A DNA stretch of 64,000 bases. Source: Paludibacter jiangxiensis. GTDB taxonomy: Bacteria; Bacteroidota; Bacteroidia; Bacteroidales; Paludibacteraceae. Below are positions 1 through 9,160 of the stretch, piece by piece. The DNA is taken from contig NZ_BDCR01000001.1 in NCBI RefSeq assembly GCF_001618385.1, positions 744,001-808,000 on the forward strand. The letters are read 5' to 3'. Below the pieces are notes generated by a model. That model saw nothing but the letters and a program-made list of their open reading frames with translations. It ran no database searches and was not told where the DNA came from. The position numbers and the translations under genes are program-made. Every line of letters starts with the position of its first letter. Positions within the stretch are counted from its first letter, which is position 1.

Positions 1-1
1 T

Positions 2-931
2 GAATTGGCTGAAAAAGGAGTGGAAGCTGACGTTATACTGTTTCATCCATACGATGAAGGCAAATGGGGCTTCGACAAGATGTCGCACAAAACAGATCTG
101 TTTTACTTGAAATACATTGTGGCACGGCTCAGTTCGTTCCGCAATGTGTGGTGGTCGCTGTGTAACGAATTCGACCATTTCAAATATAAGAGCGATGCCG
201 ACTGGGACGACTTGATTGCGACCGTGGCCAAGGAAGATCCGTATCACCATTTATGCTCCATTCACAACGACAAGCGAATGTTCAACAATACCAATCCTGC
301 ATTGACCCATGCCTGCGTACAAGGAGGAACCTACGTGGACGATTTCGGACGGGCGGTAATTCAACGCGATGCCTACAAGAAACCGGTTGTTTACGATGAA
401 ATCTGTTACGAAGGCGATATCGTTTACCGTTGGGGAAATCTTTCGGCCGAAAGGATGGTATATCGTTATTGGCAAGGCGCTATTGCCGGTTGTTATGCAG
501 GCCATGGAGAGACTTTTGTAGGAAAAGACAGCGTGCTGCATCTGGTTTGGGGTCGTGAATTGCGAGGTAGAAGTCCCGAAAGGATCCGTTTTCTGAAAAG
601 TATCATGGAAGAGACCGGAACCCTCGAACAAATCGACCATTTTTGGGGAATGAACAACATGGCAAAATCGGAGCACGGCGATATACTAATCTATCTGGGA
701 ACAGAAGCAAAAACCGAATGGCCGTTCGTGCTTTCGCGCGATTTGAAACTTCCGGAAGGTACCAAATACACCGCCGAGATAATCGACACCTGGAATATGA
801 CCCGAACACCGGTTCCCGGGATATTTTGCACCACCAAAGCCGACGCGAAAGGTATCTACGATAACAAAAGCCGGACAATCGGACTACCGGGAAAACCTTA
901 TATGGCAATCTTGCTGAAACCGACCAGGTAA
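2..931 (+). CDS. Secreted glycoside hydrolase-like protein (DUF4038/DUF5605 type), 5' partial
   Basis: The reading frame is open to the left window edge, so the N-terminus, including any signal peptide, is missing and about 309 residues remain. The fragment looks like the C-terminal half of a clan-A style TIM barrel: a short NEF motif (WSLCNEFDHF, about residue 58) is placed like an acid/base glutamate and a second glutamate in VYDEICYEG (about residue 130) like the nucleophile. The remainder resembles the DUF5605-type tail of Bacteroidota proteins that combine DUF5060, DUF4038 and DUF5605; some DUF4038 relatives are apiosidases acting on pectin. The gene is first in a plus-strand run with GH43, PL10, CE8 and GH105 genes, which supports a pectin side-chain role. 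Substrate is not determinable from this fragment. Confidence 0.7.
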   Translation, partial: ELAEKGVEADVILFHPYDEGKWGFDKMSHKTDLFYLKYIVARLSSFRNVWWSLCNEFDHFKYKSDADWDDLIATVAKEDPYHHLCSIHNDKRMFNNTNPALTHACVQGGTYVDDFGRAVIQRDAYKKPVVYDEICYEGDIVYRWGNLSAERMVYRYWQGAIAGCYAGHGETFVGKDSVLHLVWGRELRGRSPERIRFLKSIMEETGTLEQIDHFWGMNNMAKSEHGDILIYLGTEAKTEWPFVLSRDLKLPEGTKYTAEIIDTWNMTRTPVPGIFCTTKADAKGIYDNKSRTIGLPGKPYMAILLKPTR

Positions 932-985
932 TTTACAATTTAAAAAATTACGATTTACGATTTAGAAGCTTAATCCTCATTTACT

Positions 986-2497
986 ATGAAACAACTCTTT
1001 TTCGGATTATTGATAATGGCATTTGCTTTACACGCTTTAGGTGTTACCAAACAGTCAATATATAAGAAAATTGATAATCAGACTTATACCAATCCCGTGT
1101 TGGGAGGTGATTATCCCGATCCTTCCATTCTGCGGGTGGGGAATGATTTTTACATGACTCATTCTTCGTTCAATTATTACCCGGGATTGCTAATCTGGCA
1201 CTCCACCGACCTGATTCATTGGGAACGGGTAACTCACGCGCTCAATAAAAATGTCGGTTCCGTATGGGCACCCGATTTTGTGAAGGTAAAAGACACCTAC
1301 TACATCTATTTCCCGGCAGGTGGCACGCTTTGGGCAGTTTACGCCAAGTCACCGGCAGGCCCCTGGTCGGAGCCGGTCGACCTCAAAATCCACGGATTCA
1401 TTGATCCCGGTCATCTGGTCGCTCAGGACGGCACCCGCTACCTTTATCTCTCCAACGGGTATTACATCAAACTCACGGCCGATGGACTAGCTGCCGATGG
1501 GGAAGCGGTTAAATTTTACGAAGGCTGGCAGTTCCCGCAAACATGGAGCACCGAATGTTTCTGCATGGAATCGCCCAAAGCCAACTATCACAATGGTTAT
1601 TACTACCAAACGGTAGCCGAAGGCGGTACTGCCGGTCCGGCCACTTCGCACATGGTGGTGACGGCTCGTTCCAAAAATCCGCTGGGTCCCTGGGAAAATT
1701 CGCCTTACAATCCCATCATCCATACCGAAAACCGGGATGAAACTTGGTGGAGCCAGGGACACGGCACTCTCGTTGATGATGCCTCGGGTAAATGGTGGAT
1801 TCTCTATCATGCTTACGAAAAAGGCTTCCATACATTGGGGCGTCAAACACTGATGTTGCCGGTGGAATGGACCAAAGACGGCTGGTTCCGCATTCCGCAA
1901 GGAGTCAAAAGCGGTAATAAAATTCAAAAGCCGCAGGGGATACCTTCTAACGATGGTATCGGATTGTCCGACAATTTTTCAGGAAATACGTTAGGCCTGC
2001 AATGGCAGTTCTACAAACTCTTCAAGCCTGAACGGGTGCGGGTCGCCGATGGAAAATTGACATTGACCGCAGAAGGCAATTCGTTTGCCGACAGTTCTCC
2101 TTTGTTAGTAAATGCCGCCGATAAAAAATACGAAATAATCGTTGAATATGCGATTGAAGACGGCGTTACCGCCGGTCTGACTCTTTATTACAACGAAAAG
2201 GCCAATGTTCGTCTGGCGGTCGACAGCAAACAGGCTTCGGTTATCGTACAGCAATCGAGAAAAGCACATTATCCTTCATTAGCCGGCAACCACGGTTTTT
2301 TACGGATTCTGAATGAAAATAACGAAGTGAGTTTTTACCAAAGCGCTGACGGAAAAAACTGGACAAAATTTGACCGGAGTATCGACATTTCCGGTTACAA
2401 CCACAATGTGTTTGCTGAGTTCCTTAGCCTGCGTGCCGGCCTTTTTGCCTTTGGCAACGGGAAGGCTGTCTTTCGGAACTTTATCTATAATAAATAA
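986..2497 (+). CDS. Glycoside hydrolase family 43 (beta-xylosidase/arabinofuranosidase type)
   Basis: 503 residues with an N-terminal signal peptide (about residues 1-19). A five-bladed beta-propeller begins at about residue 35: GGDYPDPSIL carries the general-base aspartate, VWAPDF the second conserved aspartate, and FCMESPK is placed like the acid glutamate. From about residue 325 a beta-sandwich (ISDNFSG-like onset, LSDNFSGNTLGLQWQF) matches the GH43 C-terminal accessory domain. Family members remove beta-xylosyl or alpha-arabinofuranosyl groups from plant cell-wall glycans; the exact substrate cannot be read from the motifs. It lies 54 bp after the preceding hydrolase and is followed by a repeat-bearing spacer before the pectate lyase. 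Probably periplasmic. Confidence 0.9.
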   Translation: MKQLFFGLLIMAFALHALGVTKQSIYKKIDNQTYTNPVLGGDYPDPSILRVGNDFYMTHSSFNYYPGLLIWHSTDLIHWERVTHALNKNVGSVWAPDFVKVKDTYYIYFPAGGTLWAVYAKSPAGPWSEPVDLKIHGFIDPGHLVAQDGTRYLYLSNGYYIKLTADGLAADGEAVKFYEGWQFPQTWSTECFCMESPKANYHNGYYYQTVAEGGTAGPATSHMVVTARSKNPLGPWENSPYNPIIHTENRDETWWSQGHGTLVDDASGKWWILYHAYEKGFHTLGRQTLMLPVEWTKDGWFRIPQGVKSGNKIQKPQGIPSNDGIGLSDNFSGNTLGLQWQFYKLFKPERVRVADGKLTLTAEGNSFADSSPLLVNAADKKYEIIVEYAIEDGVTAGLTLYYNEKANVRLAVDSKQASVIVQQSRKAHYPSLAGNHGFLRILNENNEVSFYQSADGKNWTKFDRSIDISGYNHNVFAEFLSLRAGLFAFGNGKAVFRNFIYNK

Positions 2498-2736
2498 TCA
2501 CTCATGTGAATCAGGAGTTGAAATAATTGCTAAACATCTGAACATTAATTTGACCGTAGGTCATTCATATCAAACAACGTTCAGCGAAGCTAATAGAAAA
2601 TGTAATTCTCACATTAATGCAACCCCGTATGGGGTTGAACCTTGGGATCGATATTTATTTTCTATTGACAGATAAGTCCTAACGGACTATTTTCAACTCC
2701 TGATTCGCATCACTCACTTTATTACATTATATCTAT
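2498..2736. repeat. Spacer with short palindromic repeats
   Basis: A 239-bp gap inside the pectin operon. It holds several small inverted repeats: GACC/GGTC at 2552-2562, AACCCC-GTAT-GGGGTT near 2620-2636, and AGTCC-TAAC-GGACT near 2672-2686. It also holds CGTTCAGCGAAGCTAAT at 2578-2594, whose reverse complement recurs exactly at 55035-55051. No convincing gene is present. This looks like a decayed dispersed-repeat element rather than a terminator, as none of the hairpins has a strong T-run. Confidence 0.55.
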
Positions 2737-3879
2737 ATGAAATATATCCAATTGATTACAATATTATTGCTTTTCCCATTAACTTTGGGTTTCGCTCAAA
2801 ATAAGCCACAAGTTAACCCCGGAGAGTATCTTAAAATGAGATGGGAGACGGTGGCAACCCGAATGCCGGCACAATGGTATGGCACGGATGAAGCAAAACA
2901 GGTAGCTGAGAATGTGTTAATCAGCCAGAAAGAGATTGGAGGCTGGGCAAAAAATGAGCCCTTTCACCACCCGTTTTCCGACTCTTTGAGAACTCACTAT
3001 CTCCGAACCAAAATCGAAAAAGGAGGAACGTTTGACAATGGTTCAACCATCTCTGAATTGCGATTTCTGGCGAAAGTATATTCTCATCTCAAAGATGAAC
3101 GATACAAACAGGCATTTGAAAAAGGGGTGAATTATATCTTCATGGCACAATATAAAAATGGAGGATGGCCTCAGTATTTTCCGGTGAAAGATGCTCAGGA
3201 TGAGATACTTTTGGATAAAACAGAACCCTACTCGATGCACATTACCTTCAACGACAATGCCATGGTAAATGTCATGACGCTCCTTAAAGATCTGTTTTCT
3301 GACAATAAAGAATTTGTACCTTTAGAATTGGGAAAAGGCCTTAAAGAAAAAGCAAGGAAGGCATTTGATAAAGGGGTTGAATGTATACTCAAAACACAGA
3401 TTCAGGTTAACCACCACCCCACCGTCTGGTGTGCTCAACACAACGAAAAAACACTTGCTCCGGCTAATGCACGTGCTTACGAACTGGCATCATTCAGCGG
3501 AGCCGAATCGGTGGGCATCGCATTATTGCTGATGGATATCGATCATCCGTCAAAGGCCATTATTTCGTCTGTCAAGGGGGCTGAGAAATGGTTTGAAGAT
3601 CATGAGATAAAAGGAATAAAAATCGGAAGCGAAACCGACCAAAATGGTCAAAGAAACCGTGTTGTCATTGAAGATAAAAATGCATCGCCTATTTGGGCTC
3701 GCTTTTACGATCTGACAACAGAGAAACCATTTTTCTGTAGTCGCGATGGCATTAAAAGAAGCTCTTTGGCTGAAATAAGTTACGAACGCAGAAACGGTTA
3801 TGGCTGGTACACCTATGAACCGGCAAATGTATTAGCCAGATTTCCCGAATGGCAAAAGAAAAATCATCTTTCAAAATAA
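2737..3879 (+). CDS. Pectate lyase, family PL10
   Basis: 380 residues with a signal peptide (cleavage after GFAQ, about residue 21). The alpha/alpha-toroid features of PL10 are visible: GGWAKN near residue 70, TFDNGSTISELRFLAKVY near 99-116, GGWPQYFP near 141, FNDNAMVNVM near 171, and the C-terminal WARFYDL...SRDGIKR...ISYERRNGYGWY block that carries conserved catalytic and substrate-binding residues. The enzyme cleaves de-esterified polygalacturonate by beta-elimination, giving 4,5-unsaturated oligogalacturonides, which the GH105 enzyme encoded two genes later could process. The CE8 pectinesterase gene follows directly and would prepare its substrate by demethylation. The length is typical of single-domain secreted PL10 enzymes. 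Confidence 0.93.
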   Translation: MKYIQLITILLLFPLTLGFAQNKPQVNPGEYLKMRWETVATRMPAQWYGTDEAKQVAENVLISQKEIGGWAKNEPFHHPFSDSLRTHYLRTKIEKGGTFDNGSTISELRFLAKVYSHLKDERYKQAFEKGVNYIFMAQYKNGGWPQYFPVKDAQDEILLDKTEPYSMHITFNDNAMVNVMTLLKDLFSDNKEFVPLELGKGLKEKARKAFDKGVECILKTQIQVNHHPTVWCAQHNEKTLAPANARAYELASFSGAESVGIALLLMDIDHPSKAIISSVKGAEKWFEDHEIKGIKIGSETDQNGQRNRVVIEDKNASPIWARFYDLTTEKPFFCSRDGIKRSSLAEISYERRNGYGWYTYEPANVLARFPEWQKKNHLSK

Positions 3880-3887
3880 CAAAAACC

Positions 3888-4913
3888 ATGAAAAGAAGAC
3901 TTTTCGGTTTTATAATGTGCTGCACTATATTGCTATCCGGTTCTTTGCACGCACAACGTTATCAAGCAGTTGTTTCGCCGGGAGCAAGCATTCAGGCGGC
4001 CATTGAGTCTGCTCCTGAGAACCCGGACAAACCGTATGTCATTCTGGTAAAAAACGGCATTTACAAGGAGAAGGTGATCATCAACAAACCAAATATTGTG
4101 CTCGTTGGAGAAAATCGCGACAGCACTCGGGTAATATTTGCGGAACTTTCGAGTAAACGCACAATGAAAGAATACAAAGGCAAACCGGTGGGCAATGGTG
4201 TGATTGTTTTGCAGGATGGGGCAGACGACTGCATTATCAGTGGCATAACCGTTTATAATAATTACGGAAGTACTGTTGAACCGACTACCGCCCATCAAAT
4301 GGCGATATTTGGCACTGCAACACGCACCATCATCATTAATTGCAACGTGTGGGCCGATGGCAACGATGCCTTGTCGCTTTGGGCAAAAGAGGATGGAATG
4401 TATTACCACGCGGATCTAAGCCTGCGTTGTCCTGGAGTAGACTTCCTGTGTCCGAGAGGTTGGTGCTATGCCACCCGTTGCTCTTTTTATGGCGATGGAC
4501 GGGCGTTAATCTGGCATGACGGGCGCGGCAACTATGATAAAAAACTGGTGATAACCGACTCTCATTTCGACTCGAAAAGCCCGGTGACGCTGGGCCGCTA
4601 CCACCACGACGCTCAGTTTTTCCTCATCAATTGCACAATGACCGACAAAATTATCGACCATCCGATTGGATATGCCTATACCGATCAGGTACTCGATCCA
4701 TGCCCATGGGGACAACGGGTGTATATGGACAACGTGAAACGCGAAGGTGGCAATTTCGAATGGATGAAAAACAATCTGGAGAAAGCAAAAGGTTCGCCGA
4801 AACCGAAACAAATCAACGCACTTTGGACATTTGCCGGCAAATGGGATCCGGAAGCAAAAATACAATCTCTTTGGAATGTTCTTGCCTACCCGCAGACTAA
4901 AACTGTCAAATAA
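3888..4913 (+). CDS. Divergent pectinesterase (CE8-like right-handed beta-helix)
   Basis: The ATG at 3888 starts a clean signal peptide (MKRRLFGFIMCCTILLSGSLHA); an in-frame ATG 39 bp earlier lies inside the pectate lyase gene and would bury it, so 3888 is preferred (341 residues). The beta-helix begins at about residue 28 with VSPGASIQAAIESAP, the usual CE8 opening. Catalytic positions are atypical: the DFxFG-equivalent reads VDFLCPRG (D185), the LGRPW-equivalent reads LGRYHH (R237), and the QDT segment appears as GNDALSLW. The aspartate and arginine expected for ester hydrolysis are therefore present but the tryptophan is not. Likely removes methyl or other esters from pectin; substrate may differ from that of the canonical CE8 enzyme at 28992-29963. 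Confidence 0.82.
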   Translation: MKRRLFGFIMCCTILLSGSLHAQRYQAVVSPGASIQAAIESAPENPDKPYVILVKNGIYKEKVIINKPNIVLVGENRDSTRVIFAELSSKRTMKEYKGKPVGNGVIVLQDGADDCIISGITVYNNYGSTVEPTTAHQMAIFGTATRTIIINCNVWADGNDALSLWAKEDGMYYHADLSLRCPGVDFLCPRGWCYATRCSFYGDGRALIWHDGRGNYDKKLVITDSHFDSKSPVTLGRYHHDAQFFLINCTMTDKIIDHPIGYAYTDQVLDPCPWGQRVYMDNVKREGGNFEWMKNNLEKAKGSPKPKQINALWTFAGKWDPEAKIQSLWNVLAYPQTKTVK

Positions 4914-4921
4914 AATGCCCT

Positions 4922-6136
4922 ATGAAAAAACTATTGATTCTTCTGCTCCTTTTTGCTGACATTACCATACAGGCACAAAGCAATGACTTGTCGGTAATTC
5001 GTTCGGTGGCCGACAATATCCTGAGCGAACACTCCTACAACATTGTGGATAAAAAAACGGGAAAGGTTTATGCCAATTCGAAGAATTTACCAGCCGGCGG
5101 CGATTTTGCCTTTCAAAGCAAATACCTGGAATGGCGGTATGTGGATGGGGTGCTTAACATGGCAATGCTCGACCTTTTCAAGCAAACCGGCGATGAACGG
5201 TACAAAGATTTTGTGCTGAAAAACTATCGGTTCATTTTCGATAACAGCGCATTTATTCGCAGGGAGTACGAGAACGGAATCCGCAATCCGGCCTATTACC
5301 GCTTTGCAGCGATGAAGAGTCTGGACGATTGCGGCGCCATGACCGCCGGCCTGATCGGTGCCATTCAGTACGACAACCGTGCCGATTACAAAGCCTATAT
5401 CGACCGGGTAGGTGATTACATCCTACATAAAGAAGGGCGTCTGGCAGACGGCACGCTCTCCCGCGAACCGGAAGGTCACAAGATTGTTTGGCTGGACGAT
5501 CTTTACATGAGCGTTTCCTTTCTTTCGCAAATGGGCGACTATTCCAAAAACAGCGAATACCTCGATTTCGCCGCCAAACAGGTAATTCTGTTTAGTAACC
5601 TGCTCTACGATTCCATCACAGGGCTCTATTTTCATTGCTATTACGATTACCTGAAAGAACCGGGCGTAGCCCACTGGGGGCGAGCCAACGGCTGGAGCAT
5701 CTATGCACAGGCTTATCTGCTCGATGTGCTGCCCGAAAATCATCCGCTCCGACCGCAACTTTTACAGATTTTCCGCCGCCAGATTCTCGGTTTCTCCCGC
5801 TATCAAAGCCAATCAGGACTTTGGCACCAGTTGCTCGATAAAAACGATTCATATCCCGAAACTTCCTGTTCGGCAATGTTCGCCTATGCGGTTGCCAAAG
5901 GGGTAAATCGCGGTTGGATCGACAAAGAGTTTGGTTCAATTGCACTACGTGCGTGGGAAGGTGTTTGCAAACAGGTATCCGAAAAAGGAGAGGTTTCGGG
6001 CATCTGCATCGGCACCGGCATTTCGCACGATCTGGTCTTTTATTACACCCGCCCCACTCCGCTCAACGATGCCCATGGGTTGGGAGCCATTATTCAGGCA
6101 GGCTTGGAAATTAATAAAATGAAGAACTCAAAATAA
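4922..6136 (+). CDS. GH105 unsaturated uronyl/rhamnogalacturonyl hydrolase
   Basis: 404 residues; signal peptide to about residue 19 (IQAQ). The six-hairpin alpha/alpha barrel of the GH88/GH105 superfamily is recognisable: YVDGVLNMAMLDLF near 75, MKSLDDCGAMTAGLI near 128, WLDDLYMSVSFL near 185, AHWGRANGWSIYA near 250, GLWHQLLD near 300 and ICIGTGIS near 360. The aspartate in SLDDCG and the histidine/arginine of HWGR are the positions used to hydrate the 4,5-unsaturated uronic acid. It removes the unsaturated galacturonic acid left by pectate or rhamnogalacturonan lyases. It starts 8 bp after the pectinesterase, so co-transcription is very likely. Confidence 0.92.
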   Translation: MKKLLILLLLFADITIQAQSNDLSVIRSVADNILSEHSYNIVDKKTGKVYANSKNLPAGGDFAFQSKYLEWRYVDGVLNMAMLDLFKQTGDERYKDFVLKNYRFIFDNSAFIRREYENGIRNPAYYRFAAMKSLDDCGAMTAGLIGAIQYDNRADYKAYIDRVGDYILHKEGRLADGTLSREPEGHKIVWLDDLYMSVSFLSQMGDYSKNSEYLDFAAKQVILFSNLLYDSITGLYFHCYYDYLKEPGVAHWGRANGWSIYAQAYLLDVLPENHPLRPQLLQIFRRQILGFSRYQSQSGLWHQLLDKNDSYPETSCSAMFAYAVAKGVNRGWIDKEFGSIALRAWEGVCKQVSEKGEVSGICIGTGISHDLVFYYTRPTPLNDAHGLGAIIQAGLEINKMKNSK

Positions 6137-6190
6137 TTTGCCGGATAATGAAAAATATGCTGGAGATAACCGGTAGATAAAAATCAGGAT

Positions 6191-8173
6191 ATGAAATCGT
6201 TCTGTAAATTTTTGTGGGTTGCTCTTTGTTGTTGCCCTTTCCTTTTATCGGCTCAGGGCAATTTCAACGCGCTGGCCTGGAAACAGAGTCTGGCTTACAA
6301 TTCATACCTGATGCGCGACGTCCATCAGCAGTATGCTGACCGTCGTAATGAACTGGCAAAAGCCGTTCAATCAAAAAAAGCAATGCCGCAATATCAGGAC
6401 GAATTGCGCAAAAACTACAAAGCCATTTTGGGAGACTTTCCGGATAAAACGCCTCTGAATGCAAAAGTGCTGAAAGTTTCTCAGGAGAATGGATTCAAAG
6501 TAGAAAAGATTATTTTCGAGAGCCTGCCCAAACGTTACGTTACGGCCAATCTGTATCTGCCCGATGGTAAAGGTCCGTTTCCGGCCTCGCTCGAATTGTG
6601 TGGCCACGGACTATCCGGAAAACTCTATTCCGAAGAGGCAACGCTTATGGCACTGAATGGGATTGCCGTGCTGGTGGTCGATCCTATCGGACAAGGAGAA
6701 CGTGTGCAGTTGCTCGATGAAAACGGAAAGGCGGCCACCCGTGGAGTCACAACCGAACATACCTTGCTGAATGCTGGTTGCGAACTGGTGGGCAGCAGCC
6801 TGGCAGCCTACGAATGGTGGGACAATCACCGAGCCCTTGATTATTTGGAAACACGTAGTGATATCGACAAAACCCGTTTAGCAGTTTACGGTAGTTCCGG
6901 CGGAGGAACACAAACAGCTTATCTGATCGGATTGGAAGATCGGCTGAAAGTGGCTTGCATTTGCAGCTATTTTTCGCAGCGCGAACGGGTACTCGAACTG
7001 AACGGCCCGTCAGACGGTTGCCAGCATATTCCGGGCGAGGGCGAAGCCCACATCGAAATTGCCGACTGGGGAATTATGTTTGCCCCAAAGCCGTTGCTCA
7101 TTATGTCAGGCTTATACGATTTTGTCGACTATTAGGGAGCCTTGCAGGGAACTAAAGAGTTGAAGCAGGTGTATGAAACACTGGGGGCAAAAGACGCCGT
7201 TTTGCAATTTACTGCCGAAAGCGGTCACGGCATGCCGAAGGAGAAGCGGGAAGCGTTGGCTACCTGGTTTCGCCAATGGCTTTGCAACGATCCGACGCCG
7301 GTTCACGAAACCACTTTGCCTCGTGTTCCTGAAGAAGATCAGCAATGTACGGCAACCGGACAGGTCAACACTGCGTTTTCTGATGCCGAATCCATTCCTG
7401 CTTATAATGAAAAAATCGCCGCCCAAATGGAAAAAGATCGTGCCGCTTTTTTGAAACAAAACGATCAGGCCATCCGGGCAAAAATCCTTTCGCTGCTGGG
7501 AATGGAAATGCCAAAAGAGAAAATATCGGTGGTGCCGACCGGTAACATTCAATTGAGAACTTACAGCCTTTTGAAATACCAGATTTTGCGCAAAGGAGAG
7601 ATGCCGGTTCCTTGTGTGGCGGTAATTCCCGAAAAAGTAGCTCCTCAAGGGAAAGTACTCCTCTTTCTAAACGAAGCCGGTAAAGACGCTGTTTTGAACG
7701 ATGAAAACACGTTGAGCAATTACGTCAACCATGGAGATATTTTGGTGGTAGCCGATCTGAGAGGATATGGCGAGATGGAAGATCCGGCGAGTCTGAACGA
7801 CACCAAATACTGGAATCGCGAGTACCGGAATGCTATGACCAGTCTGCATGTTGGTCGTCCGATTGTTGGCCAGCGGGTGACGGATATTCTTTCTTTGGTG
7901 GATTTCATATCCTCCGACCCGAAATTTGCCGGGCATTCTATTCAATTACAGGCCACTGGAACGTATGGACCTGTTGCGGTACATGCAGCCTTTTTAGATC
8001 TTCGTATCACCAAAACAGAAATTAGCCGATCCATCAAGTCCTATCGGGAATTTATCCGCAACCCGATGCAACGCGACATGTTCACCAATATCATTCCCGG
8101 TGTCTTGAAATATTACGATCTCAAAAATCTCATTGAAAAGGCAGGAAAAGGAAGAATTCAGTTTATTGATTAA
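6191..8173 (+). pseudogene. Two-domain alpha/beta-hydrolase esterase interrupted by an in-frame amber codon
   Basis: Two open segments, 6191-7132 and 7136-8173, lie in the same frame and are separated only by TAG at 7133-7135. Read through, they make one protein of about 660 residues with signal peptide (to about residue 21). The first domain carries nucleophile S236 in GSSGGG, aspartate D310 in GLYDFVDY and histidine H346 in ESGHGMPK; the stop at codon 315 falls between the last two triad members, so the truncated product should be inactive. The codon sits where related acetyl-esterase-like proteins appear to have tryptophan (DYWGA), so a TGG to TAG change is the simplest explanation. The second domain (about 430-650) is a weaker alpha/beta-hydrolase fold in which the nucleophile position reads ATGTYG. 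Last gene of the pectin operon. A sequencing error is an alternative. Confidence 0.85.
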
Positions 8174-8313
8174 CAGGCAGATTTCTAACAAAAACGATTT
8201 TCAACGACTCCCATTAAGCCATTTGGTTTCTGGTTTAGTTTCTTTTTAAATAATTCAAGAGATTAATTCAACACTTAACATCGATTCAATTTCTCTGTTT
8301 GGGTTTTAAGCCG

Positions 8314-8321
8314 TAATTTTG
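8314..8321 (+). promoter_or_regulatory. -7 element of the GH25 lysozyme gene
   Basis: TAATTTTG matches the Bacteroidota -7 consensus TAnnTTTG, 29 bp before the start codon. No clear -33 TTTG at the usual distance. Confidence 0.45.
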
Positions 8322-8350
8322 CAACATATTTGAAGAAAGACTAAAGTATC

Positions 8351-9094
8351 ATGTACAGGGTAGGATTTTTAGCGGTATTGCTTTTATTTATCGGCTCGTT
8401 TTGTGTCAACGGGAAACATTCAAAAAAACACAGACATATCAGGGCAAATCACAGAACTGTCGGTGTGGACATATCAAGATATATGACCAGTGACCAAATT
8501 GTTGGCATTGACGTATCGAAACATACAGGCATCATCAACTGGGATATTATCAAACGGCAGGGTGTTGACTTTGCCTATATCAAATCCACTGAAGGTGCTG
8601 ATTACCTTGACCCACGTTATCTTTACAATATCAAGGAAGCCAAAGAAGCCGGAATACCCGTCGGTGCTTACCATTTTTTTCGTTTCCACCGCACAGGCAA
8701 AGAGCAGGCAGACAATTTTCTTTCGCAGGTAAATGTTCGGGAACTGGATCTTCCTCCGGTAGTTGACGTAGAAGATTGGGGACAATACAACTTTTCTAAA
8801 AACACAGGAGTTGTAAGCGCTGAGGTACAATCTTTTATCAACAACATTGAAAGCAAAACGAACCGAAGAGTGGTTATTTATGCAGATAAAAATTCCTACC
8901 GTAAATACATTGAAGGAAGATTCAGAAACAACCCGATATGGATCTGTTCCATCGGAACTCCTCCTCAAATAAGCCAGAAATGGACATTGTGGCAAAAATC
9001 ACAACGCGGCAAATGTTCCGGCGCTTCCGGCATCGTGGATATTAACCTCTTCAACGGTGACACCAAAGACTGGAAAGAGTTTCTGCAGAACTAA
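8351..9094 (+). CDS. GH25 lysozyme (muramidase)
   Basis: 247 residues with a hydrophobic N-terminal segment (about 5-20), either signal peptide or anchor, followed by a short basic His/Lys-rich stretch. The catalytic domain starts at VGIDVSKHTG (D54) and continues with AYIKSTEG (E81), VGAYHFF and VVDVEDW (D139, E141), the acidic residues expected in GH25. The C-terminal WTLWQKS and GIVDINLFNGD segments close the beta/alpha barrel. Hydrolyses the MurNAc-GlcNAc bond of peptidoglycan; in Bacteroidota such proteins take part in wall turnover or attack on neighbours. An oddity is that VGVDISRY at 37-44 resembles VGIDVSKH at 51-58, as if the first strand had been duplicated. Monocistronic, with its own terminator. 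Confidence 0.9.
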   Translation: MYRVGFLAVLLLFIGSFCVNGKHSKKHRHIRANHRTVGVDISRYMTSDQIVGIDVSKHTGIINWDIIKRQGVDFAYIKSTEGADYLDPRYLYNIKEAKEAGIPVGAYHFFRFHRTGKEQADNFLSQVNVRELDLPPVVDVEDWGQYNFSKNTGVVSAEVQSFINNIESKTNRRVVIYADKNSYRKYIEGRFRNNPIWICSIGTPPQISQKWTLWQKSQRGKCSGASGIVDINLFNGDTKDWKEFLQN

Positions 9095-9111
9095 TTATTT
9101 CATTATAAATC

Positions 9112-9160
9112 AAAAAAAGGGTTTGAAGCTGAAAATTTCAGCTTCAAACCCTTTTTTTTT
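9112..9160 (+). terminator. Rho-independent terminator after the lysozyme gene
   Basis: A long inverted repeat (GGGTTTGAAGCTGAAA pairing with TTTCAGCTTCAAACCC) is flanked by an A-run and followed by nine T, so it can act in both directions. Confidence 0.93.

Noticed and set aside
2370-2675. 101-codon frame across the end of the GH43 gene and the palindromic spacer
   Set aside because: Mostly out-of-frame reading of GH43, then repeat DNA.
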